Assembly (NCBI RefSeq): GCF_052156535.1
Contig: NZ_JBQKUP010000032.1
Span: 62,001 to 126,000 of the forward strand
Length of the DNA stretch: 64,000 nucleotides
Source of the DNA: Nitrospira_E sp052156535
GTDB taxonomy: Bacteria; Nitrospirota; Nitrospiria; Nitrospirales; UBA8639
Direction: 5' to 3'
The position numbers were made by a program, and so were the translations under genes. Shown piece by piece: positions 17,723-26,280 of the stretch. The notes under the pieces were generated by a model. That model was not told the DNA's origin. It saw only the letters and a program-made list of their open reading frames with translations, and searched no databases. Position 1 is the first letter of the stretch, and every line of letters begins with the position of its first letter.

Positions 17723-17982
17723 CTTCACCATCTTTACTGATTATGTTTTTGGCCAAAATTATGGTGGTTTCTCCTCACGTGGGGTCGAGGAGTTTTCCGG
17801 GAGATCCCCTAAGGGAGGCAAAACTTACAGTCGGATCCACGTACTGTTCTGGGAGCTGATAGCATTCAGAGGGTTGAGAATAACTTCCTGGTTTGACTCG
17901 TCTTTTCCCCATTGATAGAATGCCGGGTCCATCGCTTCCGTGTTTATCATACAAAGGCCTAACGCACATCCTGAATTACTGC

Positions 17983-18060
17983 GTCCCCATCGTCTAGCCT
18001 GGCCTAGGACGCCGGCCTTTCAAGCCGGCAACACGGGTTCGAATCCCGTTGGGGACGCCA
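17983..18060 (+). tRNA. tRNA-Glu (TTC)
   Basis: A 78-base cloverleaf with encoded CCA. The acceptor stem is GTCCCCA with TGGGGAC, the anticodon stem GCCGGCCTTTCAAGCCGGC presents TTC, and the T arm is ACGGGTTCGAATCCCGT. The G-discriminator before CCA is as in other bacterial tRNA-Glu. A strong terminator follows seven bases later. Confidence 0.96.
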
Positions 18061-18066
18061 TAGCTT

Positions 18067-18102
18067 AAGCCGTTGAAGGTTTCTTCAACGGCTTTTTTTT
18101 TT
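18067..18102 (+). terminator. Strong intrinsic terminator after tRNA-Glu
   Basis: A perfect 12-bp stem, AAGCCGTTGAAG with CTTCAACGGCTT, closes a four-base loop and runs into a stretch of eight or more T. It is a textbook Rho-independent terminator for the rnpB/tRNA transcript. Confidence 0.92.
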
Positions 18103-18475
18103 AATTATTTTAATCAGTGAAGGTGATTGATGACAGAGTATGTAGCGGGTCATGAAGGAAATCGACTGAGGCCTCTTCACTCGTTCAGTGAAGTTCGATA
18201 TGGTAAGCATAACAGTCGTACTTTTTTCGGGCCTGTCGAATTTTACTCTACTATTTGAGAGAGGGATTCTTTTGATTGCCACCTCATGTTGTAAACGAGC
18301 ATCATCACCAGAGTCGTCATTCAATCCGGCCGTATGGTATTTGACCGGCCGAGGTATCGCTGAAAGTACTTAAATGTGTTTGATGATCAGTTCCGATTCC
18401 AGTGGCTGTTTGACAAAGGAATGTGACGCGTGTTGCGGACCAAAATTTAATAATTCAAATTTCTGGCGAGGTGTT
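18103..18475 (+). other. Gene-free region upstream of the FGE-like gene
   Basis: About 370 bases. Short open frames here have no family resemblance and no good ribosome binding site. A repeated CGGCCG occurs around 18328-18352. I see no clear promoter. Confidence 0.4.
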
Positions 18476-19342
18476 ATGACGCACACATGGTTATTGGGCA
18501 TAATGGCGGTATTCTTCATGTTCAATGGTCTGAGCCAGCCCACCTTGGCTCAAGAATCCAATGCAGGAAACTCTTGGCTGGATGCTCCGGTGCAGGATGA
18601 TGGACCGCCGGGTTCAATGATACTGATTCCTGAAGGGGAATTTCTCATGGGAGATAATGACGGTCCTCGAAACGAACGTCCTGAACATACCGTGTGGCTG
18701 GATGCCTATTCTATCGATCGGTACGAAGTGACCATGGCGGAATACCAGAAATTATTGGATGAAGACTACAGCATTGAACCTCCACCGCTGTGGGATGATG
18801 GTATTGCCACTGGAGAATTTGGGGTTCGACCGGCCGTGGGCATTTCCTGGAACGATGCCCAACGGTACTGTCAGTGGGTGGGAAAACGCCTGCCGACGGA
18901 GGCAGAATGGGAGAAAGCCGCTCGGGGTACAGATGGGCGAAGGTATCCATGGGGTCATATGCAGCCATTTGTGGATATTGCCAACTATAATCAGGGGACG
19001 ACGGGCTGGGTAAGTTATAAATTGACGCTTTCTCCGGTCACCAGTGGGACCAGGGGCATGAGTATTCGTCACGGGTTAAAACAGGGCGGAAAAAGCGCCT
19101 ACGGCTTGTACCATATGGCAGGGAATGCGGCTGAATGGGTCAATGATTGGTATGAACGTTTTTATTATGAAGACAGCCCTAAAAAGAATCCTCAAGGGCC
19201 GGCGGAAGGCGATTATAAAGTATTACGCGGGGGCTCGTGGGAAGATCAGCCGGTAAACTTGCGGGTAACCGCCCGCTCAAAAGGGGAAGTTGATTTTCAG
19301 GACCTGACAACAGGATTTCGTTGTGCCAAGGATGCGAAGTGA
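18476..19342 (+). CDS. Exported FGE/SUMF1-like domain protein
   Basis: A 288-residue protein with a signal peptide ending near LAQ (about residue 27) and one formylglycine-generating-enzyme-like (C-type lectin fold) domain from about residue 45: PPGSMILIPEGEFLMGDNDGPRNE, RYEVTMAEYQKLL, GKRLPTEAEWEKAARG, GLYHMAGNAAEWVNDWY, VLRGGSWEDQP and TGFRCA. True sulfatase-activating FGE has two Cys shortly after GGS; here that stretch has none, so a structural or binding role is more likely than Cys-to-formylglycine conversion. The ATG at 18476 is preferred (GAGG four bases upstream, proper signal peptide). A paralogue occurs at 50067-51797. Confidence 0.88.
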   Translation: MTHTWLLGIMAVFFMFNGLSQPTLAQESNAGNSWLDAPVQDDGPPGSMILIPEGEFLMGDNDGPRNERPEHTVWLDAYSIDRYEVTMAEYQKLLDEDYSIEPPPLWDDGIATGEFGVRPAVGISWNDAQRYCQWVGKRLPTEAEWEKAARGTDGRRYPWGHMQPFVDIANYNQGTTGWVSYKLTLSPVTSGTRGMSIRHGLKQGGKSAYGLYHMAGNAAEWVNDWYERFYYEDSPKKNPQGPAEGDYKVLRGGSWEDQPVNLRVTARSKGEVDFQDLTTGFRCAKDAK

Positions 19343-19383
19343 CGGTGCGGCTACTCCTAAGAGTGGCCACACTCGGTCAAACT

Positions 19384-19731
19384 CTACAGTGGGGTATGGA
19401 TGAGATCACGATTTGATTCGATGGGTTGGAGTGGAGCAGAAGGCGACCGTTTTTGCCCATAGAGCCAACGAGCCGTTGTACCCCCAATATTACGAATGGT
19501 ATAAGGTGCACCGCTGGGAATAAGAACTTCTTTTCCCACAGATGTCTGAACCCGCTCTCCTGCGATTTCTAATTCCAATTCTCCTGACATTGCCATAAAT
19601 ATTTCTTCCATATCCTGGGTGGCGGCTCTCCATTCACGTCCGGCATGATCAATCCACACCCCACAGGAAAATCCGCGAGCATGCCAGTTTTTTGCAACGA
19701 TTGCACGGTCAATGATAGGACGGCTTTCCAT
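19384..19731 (-). CDS. Cupin domain protein
   Basis: A 115-residue single-domain cupin. The pattern HAGREWRAATQDMEEIFMAMSGELELEI followed by GKEVLIPSGAPYTIRNIGG gives both cupin motifs, with the metal-type Glu/His positions partly visible. The ATG at 19731 has AGAGG six bases upstream; a longer in-frame reading back to 19842 lacks a site and adds a basic tail. Its 3' end faces the FGE-like gene. The ligand or reaction cannot be told. Confidence 0.8.
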   Translation of the reverse strand: MESRPIIDRAIVAKNWHARGFSCGVWIDHAGREWRAATQDMEEIFMAMSGELELEIAGERVQTSVGKEVLIPSGAPYTIRNIGGTTARWLYGQKRSPSAPLQPIESNRDLIHTPL

Positions 19732-19998
19732 GATAGGCCTCTTAAAGAATAAAAACCTTATAAAAAATTCCGATGAATACGCTGATGCCCGCCGAAATTT
19801 AGGCATCGACTCCTTTTGAGGAAGAAGGGCGGAGAGGAACAAGGCTGGCAGGGAAATACGCCAGTCACTCTTACTGAAGGAAAGTCAGAGAAAGGCACCA
19901 GCAGTGCATTCATGGGGGTAGAGATAAGAGAATGCAAGGGAGTTAAATTTTCTATGAATGCGACCTCTTATATAGAGGGGAGATACCTCTGTCAATGT

Positions 19999-20090
19999 CA
20001 CAATTTGTGGAAAAGATGTGAACGGTGGTGGATAATTTCACTATGAAGTCACAATGTCCTTTGTGAAAAGGGAATTCACTATGTGAATTC
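19999..20090. promoter_or_regulatory. Cluster of inverted repeats between cupin and J-like genes
   Basis: Three dyads lie within 92 bases: CACAATTTGTG (19999-20009), CACAA-N6-TTGTG (20050-20065) and GAATTCAC-TAT-GTGAATTC (20072-20090). They share GTG/CAC half-sites and lie in a gene-free stretch of about 600 bases (19732-20342) between divergent genes. They may be operators; no regulator family is assigned. Confidence 0.4.
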
Positions 20091-20342
20091 TGGGGATAAA
20101 TATTTTTTTGAAGACTTTGCAATATGTGAATGAGGCAAGCCAAATAATACGTATGGTTAAGGTAGGAGGTAGGCGGTGTCCAGGTTTATTGGTTCGCACC
20201 AGCGTGACATCTGCAAAAATCGAAAAAAAGGTGGCTGATTTCCTAATTCTAACAACAGATTCTCTGGTGTGGAGCCCTGTCCTTCGCGTATATTTTTACG
20301 CGACTATGGTTCGCATCAGGAATTAACTCTTAGTACACCAAC

Positions 20343-21248
20343 ATGATTGACGGATTGAACTATTACCAAATTCTGGGGATTCCTGAAGATGCACTCCTGA
20401 AGGAAGTTCAGAGCGCATGGCGGAAGTTTGTCAAAGAAAATCATGAGGATGTCGTCCCACAAGCAGAACGACAGGCCGCCAAGGAAAGGATGTTCAGGAT
20501 CAACGAAGCCTATGCCGTGCTCAGTCACGAAGAAAAACGGGCTGATTACGATAACGGGTATATGCTGAACGGCGGGTCAAAAATTGAACTCGTCAGAAGC
20601 CGGGTCCGAAGAGCCAAAGACATCATTCTCCGAGATCGATCGCTCATTACCAGAGAAGAGATAAAGCTGATTGAATCCATTATCGATTATCTTGATAGAA
20701 TTACCCAGGAAAGGTGTTTTGTCTGGATGGCCGATATCTTATGCGAACATCCGGCAATGGCCAAACATGTGGTGACGTCGGCGTTTGATGAGCAACTGTT
20801 GGGGGTCAATACCCATTTACTCGACAAGCTCTTAGAAAAAGCGCCGTACGCTATGACATGGGAAAAAATCTACCTTTATGGAGAAGAGATTCTCGGGATT
20901 GCCGGGAAGGCAAACAAAGAACGAAATTACAACCAACTCGCCCGTATCTTGTGTCACCGGCTTGATTTGGCGAAACACTTTGTGTACCCGTCATTTCAGG
21001 AGCAAGCCTCCGGTTGTGAAAGTTGCCTGCTGCCAACATTACTGAAATTGGCCCCAAACGAAATCACGCAGGACCATTTTAATGATTACATTGATACCGT
21101 TCACGGCATGCGGTGGATTGTTTACGGCCAGCTGAGAAGCTATAACGAGCAGGCCGTTTCATGGATACTGAAGGCCCGACCCGATCTCGTCAGAAAGCCG
21201 GAAGAGAAACCCGCCCCGAAGGAGTTGCCACTTCCCTTGCGGTCGTGA
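20343..21248 (+). CDS. J-domain-like protein with a duplicated C-terminal module
   Basis: A 301-residue protein. Residues 5-72 read like a J domain (NYYQILGIPEDALLKEVQSAW ... FRINEAYAVLSHEEKRADYD), but the HPD motif that stimulates DnaK is replaced by HED at 34-36. The rest is unrelated to known DnaJ parts. Residues 132-176 and 202-246 are a clear internal repeat (ILC, AKH-V, SF-EQ, LL, LLxKxAP, T), exactly 70 residues apart. No membrane segment or zinc finger is seen. It may be a co-chaperone that no longer engages DnaK normally, or a scaffold. The plain ATG start at 20343 leaves no upstream alternative. Confidence 0.75.
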   Translation: MIDGLNYYQILGIPEDALLKEVQSAWRKFVKENHEDVVPQAERQAAKERMFRINEAYAVLSHEEKRADYDNGYMLNGGSKIELVRSRVRRAKDIILRDRSLITREEIKLIESIIDYLDRITQERCFVWMADILCEHPAMAKHVVTSAFDEQLLGVNTHLLDKLLEKAPYAMTWEKIYLYGEEILGIAGKANKERNYNQLARILCHRLDLAKHFVYPSFQEQASGCESCLLPTLLKLAPNEITQDHFNDYIDTVHGMRWIVYGQLRSYNEQAVSWILKARPDLVRKPEEKPAPKELPLPLRS

Positions 21249-21456
21249 TCCTTAGGCGTGCCCGCTATTTGCTTTTTAGCAAGGGGCAGTAATTCATGCG
21301 AAGACTCTTGTCAGGCACTAAAATGTGTAATCTCGCAACGTTTTCGTAATCCCAAGAGACTTAGCTAGAGGTGAATTTTGGGTTATGCCCGAATCCTTCT
21401 ATATTGCTCAGGCATAACGCAAGAAAAATTGGTTGTACCAAAAAACCTAATGTGCT

Positions 21457-21657
21457 CTAATTTTCCCTGCTTAGTGGATTGTCATCAAGCGAAAGTTTTT
21501 TCCCACATTTGCAGATCTTCATGGTACCCAGTGGTTTTCCATTTAAGTCTTTAAACCTCCTCCCTGGATTGGAGGCAGACTTATCATAGATTAAATAAAA
21601 CTCATAACCACAGTAACAACGAAATAATTTCTTTTCTGACATAGCGCTCAATTCCAT
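21457..21657 (-). CDS. Small zinc-ribbon-like protein downstream of nrdJ
   Basis: A 66-residue protein with two Cys pairs, CYCGYEF near the N-terminus and KICKCGKKL near the C-terminus, enough for one zinc site. The family is not recognised. The ATG at 21657 has GAGG nine bases upstream; an ATG at 21642 is an alternative. It begins 30 bases after the nrdJ stop on the same strand, so the two are probably co-transcribed. Confidence 0.55.
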   Translation of the reverse strand: MELSAMSEKKLFRCYCGYEFYLIYDKSASNPGRRFKDLNGKPLGTMKICKCGKKLSLDDNPLSREN

Positions 21658-21686
21658 TATAGAGATCCTCACGAGATAAATGCTTT

Positions 21687-24600
21687 TTACGAACACCCGT
21701 TGGTGGATCCGCAGTTATCACACTTCAAGCAGGTTCCGTTCCTTACCATCTTAAATTGCTTGCATTCCGGACAGGGGTCGCCTTCATAGCCTTTTTGCCG
21801 GGCTTCCTGTACTTCCGTGATAGTGAGGGTCTCGCGCTTCATTTCCACTTTTCTGGCGACTTTCCCATGCTCTCCGTTCTTTCCTACCCCGTTTCCTACG
21901 GGCTTCCGGGAGGGAAACACCTCAGGACTGATCGAGGTTGAGCTGAGTGAGCGTGGGTCCACTAAGCCTTCTTCGCCATCATCCGGCATATCCGTTTCCT
22001 TCTTAAGGGCATCCACGCGAAGATCTTCAGGGGCGACTTGTTCCAAATCATGCCGGTCCAGGTAGGTGATCGCCAGTTCGCGGAAAATGTAGTCGATGAT
22101 CGATGTGGACATTTTGATATGGTCATTGAGCTTGACCGGTCCGTTTGGCTCAAATCGAGTGAACACAAATGCGTCCACATATTCCTCAAGAGGTACGCCA
22201 TGTTGGAATCCCAGGGAAATCGCAATGGCGAAACAGTTCATCAGACTTCGAAATGCGGCCCCCTCTTTATGCATATCCAGGAATATTTCGCCCAGAGTGC
22301 CATCTTCATATTCGCCGGTTCTGAGATAGATTTTGTGACCACCGACAATCGCCTTTTGGGTATACCCGCCTCGACGGGTCGGTAGGGGGCGGCGTTTCGC
22401 CAGGTAACGGACCAGCACCCGGGAAGCCGCTTGTTTTGCCACGGAGGCGATGTGCTCATTTTGGGCGGATAAATCGCCCCATTCACTCACAGTATTGAGC
22501 GGTTGGCTCAGTTTCGATCCATCCCGGTACAGGGCCACGGCTTTGACCATGGAAGTCCAGGACAGCATATAGGCCTCTTTCACGGAGTCCACGGATGCCT
22601 CTGCCGGCATATTGATGGTTTTGCTAATGGCTCCGCTGATGAAAGGCTGGGCGGCTGCCATCATCCGGATGTGTGCCGGAGGAGAAATAAATCGTTGTCC
22701 TATCCGTCCGCACCGGTTGGCACAATCAAATACTGACAAATGCTCAGGTTTGAGATGGGGTGCGCCTTCGACGGTCATGGTGCCACAGCAAAAGTCCGTT
22801 GCCGCAAGAATTTCTTCCTGAGTAAAACCTAGGATTTTGAGAATATTTAATTGAGGACTCTGAAGCTGCGATTCGGTCAAACTTAATTTTTCTCGACAAA
22901 ATTCCTCGGTGAGGGTCCATTTGTTAAACGCAAAATGAATATCAAAGGCTCCGTCCAGCGTGGCCTCCATGCGTTCAAGCACCTCGCGGTCGAATCCCTT
23001 GGCCAGCAACGTGTCATGGTTGATATAGGGGGCCTGTTTGAGCGTTCGGGTTCCCGTCGCATAGGTGATGATATCCTGAATCTGGCTGGAGCTATATCCA
23101 AGATGCCGTAATGCGGGTGGAAGACTTTGATTGATGATTTTAAAATAGCCACCGCCGGCCAGTTTTTTGAATTTGACCAGGGCGAAATCCGGCTCGATCC
23201 CGGTCGTATCGCAATCCATAACTAAGCCGATCGTGCCGGTCGGTGCGATGACCGTGGCTTGTGCGTTTCGATACCCGTACTGTTCCCCTAGTGCCAATGC
23301 CCGGTCCCAGGATGTTTGTGCGGCTTGCAAGAGGGTGTGGGGACAGTGGTCCGGTTGAATGCCCACCGGGGGAATTGTGAGCTCTTCATATTCATCCGCC
23401 GAAGCATTGTAGGCCGCTCGGCGATGGTTTCGCATAACTCGAAGCATGGCTTCGGCATTACGTGGATAGGCATTAAAGTGCCCCAATTCTTTGGCCATTT
23501 CTGCGGAGGTGGCATAGGCCTCCCCGGTCATCAGGGACGTAATGGCGCCAGTCCAGGCTAAGGCCTGTGGCGAATCATAGGGAATCCCGATTTTCATCAG
23601 AATGGAGCCCAAGTTGGCATAGCCAAGGCCGAGGGTTCTATAGGCAAAGCTTTTTTCAGCAATTGCACGACCCGGAAATCCAGCCATCAGCACGCTGATT
23701 TCCAGGACAATCGTCCATAACCGGACCGCATGTCGAAAGCCGTCAATATCAAATTGTCCTTCCGATGAGAGAAATCGTCCTAAATTGAGAGAGGCCAGAT
23801 TGCATGCGGTATCATCTAAAAACATGTATTCGCTGCAAGGATTCGAGGCATTAATCCGACCATCCTGGGGGCAGGTGTGCCACTCATTAATGGTGGTATC
23901 GTATTGCACGCCGGGATCGGCGCAAATCCAGGCCGCCCAGGCGATTCGATCCCATAATTCCTTTGCCGGCATGGTTTTGCAGACCGCACCGTCGGTGCGT
24001 CTGGTCAACTTCCAATCCCCGCCTGCCTGAAGGGTCTCAAAAAACTCATTGGGAATTCGGATGCTATTATTCGAGTTTTGCCCGGAGACCGTCTGATAGG
24101 CTTTGCTATCCCAATTGGTGTCATATTCATGAAACACAAAATGGGTAAATCCTTCCTGAGCGTAGCTGAACATCCGGTGAATATAGGGTTCAGGCACAGC
24201 GGCTTCCCGTGCGGCTTGGATCGCCTCACGCAAGGAATGGTTATCTCGGGGATTGGTATCGACCTGAGTAGTCCCGTCCTGACGTGGGACGTGACAGGCC
24301 TTTAAAATGGCATTCAGATGACGCGCGCAGACTTTCGATCCGGTGACCATGGCCGCCACTTTTTGTTCTTCTATGACTTTCCAATCAATAAATTCTTCAA
24401 TGTCGGGATGATCTAAATCCAGGCACACCATTTTCGCGGCGCGGCGGGTTGTGCCTCCCGATTTAATGGCACCAGCAGCCCGATCGCCGATTTTGAGAAA
24501 GGACATGAGTCCTGACGAGCGGCCGCCTCCCGATAACGATTCTCCATCGGCCCGTAACTTGGAGAAATTGGTGCCGGTTCCCGACCCGTATTTGAAAAGG

Positions 24601-25220
24601 CGGGCTTCCCGAACCCACAGATCCATAATCCCGCCTTCATTCACCAAATCATCAGAGATCGATTGGATAAAGCAGGCATGGACTTGAGGGCGTTCATACG
24701 CATTGCGGGCTTGTTTGACCCGATGGGTATTCGGATCTACGTAGAAATGTCCTTGTGAGGGTCCAGACAGGCCGTAGGCAAAGTGCAGGCCGGTATTGAA
24801 CCATTGGGGAGAGTTCGGAGCGGCCATTTGCCAGGCCAACATGTAGCTGAGTTCGTCTTTAAAGGTTTCCGCATCCTCAGGGGTATCAAAATAGTGATGG
24901 GTCTTGCCCCATTCCGTCCAACAACCGGCTAGTCGATGGAACACCTGCCGGGCATCCCGTTCACCTCCCAGCAGGGGGCCGCCTTTGTCATTAAGGAGTG
25001 GTTGTCCTTGGTCGTCAAATTGGGGAACTCCGGCTTTGCGAAAATATTTTTGGGCTAAAATATCGACCGCTAATTGAGACCAATGTTCCGGGGCCAGAAT
25101 GTTGTCTTGATGGAACACGGCCGAGCCATCCGGATTGCGAATTTCTGATGATCGGTGTGAAAAGGGAATGGTTTGATACGGGCTTTCACCGGTTTTTGTG
25201 AATCGACGGTCAATTTTCAT
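21687..25220 (-). CDS. nrdJ: Vitamin B12-dependent ribonucleotide reductase
   Basis: A class II reductase that makes deoxyribonucleotides using adenosylcobalamin, without oxygen or a radical-generating subunit. At 1177 residues it is the long NrdJ type: a ten-stranded barrel with active-site regions QVHACFIQSISDD and NPCSEYMFLDDTACNLASLN, then a TSCPD domain (about 950-1060, with GRRPLPTRRGGYTQK-like KRRPLPTRRGGYTQK and FLDMHKEGAAFRSL), and a C-terminal zinc-type tail CPECKQFKMVRNGTCLKCDNCG. The ATG at 25220 has AAGGAG upstream; an earlier ATG-like start at 25247 is less likely. Upstream are NrdR-box-like sites and a structured leader. Confidence 0.95.
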   Translation of the reverse strand: MKIDRRFTKTGESPYQTIPFSHRSSEIRNPDGSAVFHQDNILAPEHWSQLAVDILAQKYFRKAGVPQFDDQGQPLLNDKGGPLLGGERDARQVFHRLAGCWTEWGKTHHYFDTPEDAETFKDELSYMLAWQMAAPNSPQWFNTGLHFAYGLSGPSQGHFYVDPNTHRVKQARNAYERPQVHACFIQSISDDLVNEGGIMDLWVREARLFKYGSGTGTNFSKLRADGESLSGGGRSSGLMSFLKIGDRAAGAIKSGGTTRRAAKMVCLDLDHPDIEEFIDWKVIEEQKVAAMVTGSKVCARHLNAILKACHVPRQDGTTQVDTNPRDNHSLREAIQAAREAAVPEPYIHRMFSYAQEGFTHFVFHEYDTNWDSKAYQTVSGQNSNNSIRIPNEFFETLQAGGDWKLTRRTDGAVCKTMPAKELWDRIAWAAWICADPGVQYDTTINEWHTCPQDGRINASNPCSEYMFLDDTACNLASLNLGRFLSSEGQFDIDGFRHAVRLWTIVLEISVLMAGFPGRAIAEKSFAYRTLGLGYANLGSILMKIGIPYDSPQALAWTGAITSLMTGEAYATSAEMAKELGHFNAYPRNAEAMLRVMRNHRRAAYNASADEYEELTIPPVGIQPDHCPHTLLQAAQTSWDRALALGEQYGYRNAQATVIAPTGTIGLVMDCDTTGIEPDFALVKFKKLAGGGYFKIINQSLPPALRHLGYSSSQIQDIITYATGTRTLKQAPYINHDTLLAKGFDREVLERMEATLDGAFDIHFAFNKWTLTEEFCREKLSLTESQLQSPQLNILKILGFTQEEILAATDFCCGTMTVEGAPHLKPEHLSVFDCANRCGRIGQRFISPPAHIRMMAAAQPFISGAISKTINMPAEASVDSVKEAYMLSWTSMVKAVALYRDGSKLSQPLNTVSEWGDLSAQNEHIASVAKQAASRVLVRYLAKRRPLPTRRGGYTQKAIVGGHKIYLRTGEYEDGTLGEIFLDMHKEGAAFRSLMNCFAIAISLGFQHGVPLEEYVDAFVFTRFEPNGPVKLNDHIKMSTSIIDYIFRELAITYLDRHDLEQVAPEDLRVDALKKETDMPDDGEEGLVDPRSLSSTSISPEVFPSRKPVGNGVGKNGEHGKVARKVEMKRETLTITEVQEARQKGYEGDPCPECKQFKMVRNGTCLKCDNCGSTNGCS

Positions 25221-25522
25221 GTAGGACTCCTTTGGAAGAGACTGCAAACCTGAGGGGTAATTCTTCGGTCATTTTTTCCGCCTCATCTGGCGTCCCTGCC
25301 TTCCAAGAGAGCACATTGGAATTGTGCCTCTCTACTGCCTGGTATTCTCTCAGGGAACCTGGAGGTCATACAACAAGCAGTGCAACTAGAAGCCATCAAT
25401 GCAGCGTAGCGTCGAATGACTGGCCTCTAGCAGGAAAGAATGGGCGTATGCCAAATGCCTGCACACATCAGAAAAATAGGAAAAAATAAAACCGGAAGAA
25501 ATAATTGGTATAAACCAATGGC
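25221..25522 (-). promoter_or_regulatory. Long structured leader of nrdJ
   Basis: About 300 bases without a gene, read on the minus strand into nrdJ. Two strong stems are visible: CTAGAAGCCA (25386-25395) with TGGCCTCTAG (25421-25430), 10 bp with one G-T pair; and, nearer the gene, TCCCTG/CAGGGA enclosing GAGA-GCACA/TGTGC-TCTC at about 25289-25353. I looked for a cobalamin riboswitch B12 box and did not find one. The ribosome binding site AAGGAG lies at the gene end. Confidence 0.45.
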
Positions 25523-25570
25523 CCACAATCTATAGCGGATCGAAAAAAATGTCAATACTAAATGTTGTGA
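25523..25570 (-). promoter_or_regulatory. Two NrdR-box-like sites upstream of nrdJ
   Basis: Two 16-base near-palindromes lie at 25523-25538 (CCACAATCTATAGCGG) and 25555-25570 (ATACTAAATGTTGTGA). Compared by eye with ACACTATATATNGTGT-type NrdR boxes they match at about 11 and 12 of 16 positions. Their starts are 32 bases apart, the three-turn spacing typical of paired NrdR boxes. NrdR represses ribonucleotide reductase genes in many bacteria. Confidence 0.55.
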
Positions 25571-25647
25571 CTGGTGCCTCATAAATGGGGATTTCTGTGC
25601 AGAACATGTGAGTTCAAAAAACCTAATATTTCGTGCGGAGTTCTGAA

Positions 25648-25800
25648 TGAATTTTCATGGTTATCAACAGGCTGAAATTTTCACCCAACAAGTTATGCAC
25701 ACGCATACGACCCAAGAAGAAAAAAATATTGGAAAAATTTCAGGTTGCCGTTTGAAATTTTCACGACAATTTCTAAAACAATGAATGATCTGAAAATTTA
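25648..25800. repeat. Repeated TGAA-TTTTCA palindromes with DnaA-box-like 9-mers
   Basis: TGAATTTTCA (25648-25657), TGAAATTTTCAC (25673-25684), TGAAATTTTCAC (25753-25764) and a partial TGAAAATTTA (25791-25800) lie in a gene-free A+T-rich region. Between them are TTATCAACA (25661-25669) and TTATGCACA (25693-25701), the latter a perfect match to TTATNCACA. The two 12-base copies are exactly 80 bases apart. Confidence 0.45.
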
Positions 25801-25983
25801 TAGAGGAAAAATCTGTTCAGTGTGTCGGTGTGAAAGACGTCAGGAGGGAATCGATAGTATGTCCCTTGGAGAATTTTTTGATTTGCGAAGGTATCTTATG
25901 CCACGTTAGGACTTGTCGCAGGTGGACCGGATAGGGTCCCTAAGGAGACCGGGAAAACTATTTTTTGAAGAAGGAGCCAAATC

Positions 25984-26274
25984 ATGTATGTGTGGAGTAA
26001 ACCCTTGGTTCTTGGATTAGTGCTGGCGTTGGTCTTGTTGGAGGGAATGTTTTTCTTCCTGATCGGCGGGGAGGGGGAAAGCCAGTTGCATGTCCGAACG
26101 ACTCAATGGATTACGGCCAATTATGTGTTGCTCATGATTTGGATCTTTGTCTGGATGTATGATCAAGCCAGGGTGAGAGGAAAAAATGTGTGGTTGTGGA
26201 TCGTGCCCTATGTCTTATTTCCGCTTCCGACGCTGGCATTTTTTATTTTCAGGCTTCAGCGACGGATTGTCTGA
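25984..26274 (+). CDS. Small three-helix membrane protein
   Basis: A 96-residue protein with hydrophobic segments at about 7-27, 44-60 and 69-89, joined by short polar loops and ending in a basic tail (LQRRIV). The family is not recognised. AAGGAG lies seven bases before the ATG, and the stop is followed within ten bases by the converging end of the K+ transporter gene. It has no visible catalytic or metal-binding motif. Confidence 0.75.
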   Translation: MYVWSKPLVLGLVLALVLLEGMFFFLIGGEGESQLHVRTTQWITANYVLLMIWIFVWMYDQARVRGKNVWLWIVPYVLFPLPTLAFFIFRLQRRIV

Positions 26275-26280
26275 GTCGAT

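Noticed and set aside
19816..20326. Open frames at 19816-20046 and 20108-20326
   Set aside because: They run through dyad repeats, lack start signals and have no recognisable protein features.
25221..25522. Cobalamin riboswitch in front of nrdJ
   Set aside because: I found no B12-box-like sequence (GCCACTG) or the usual core on the coding strand; only generic stems were seen.
25648..25800. Chromosomal origin of replication
   Set aside because: Only two DnaA-box-like 9-mers were seen and no dnaA, dnaN or gidA gene is near; too little for an oriC call.
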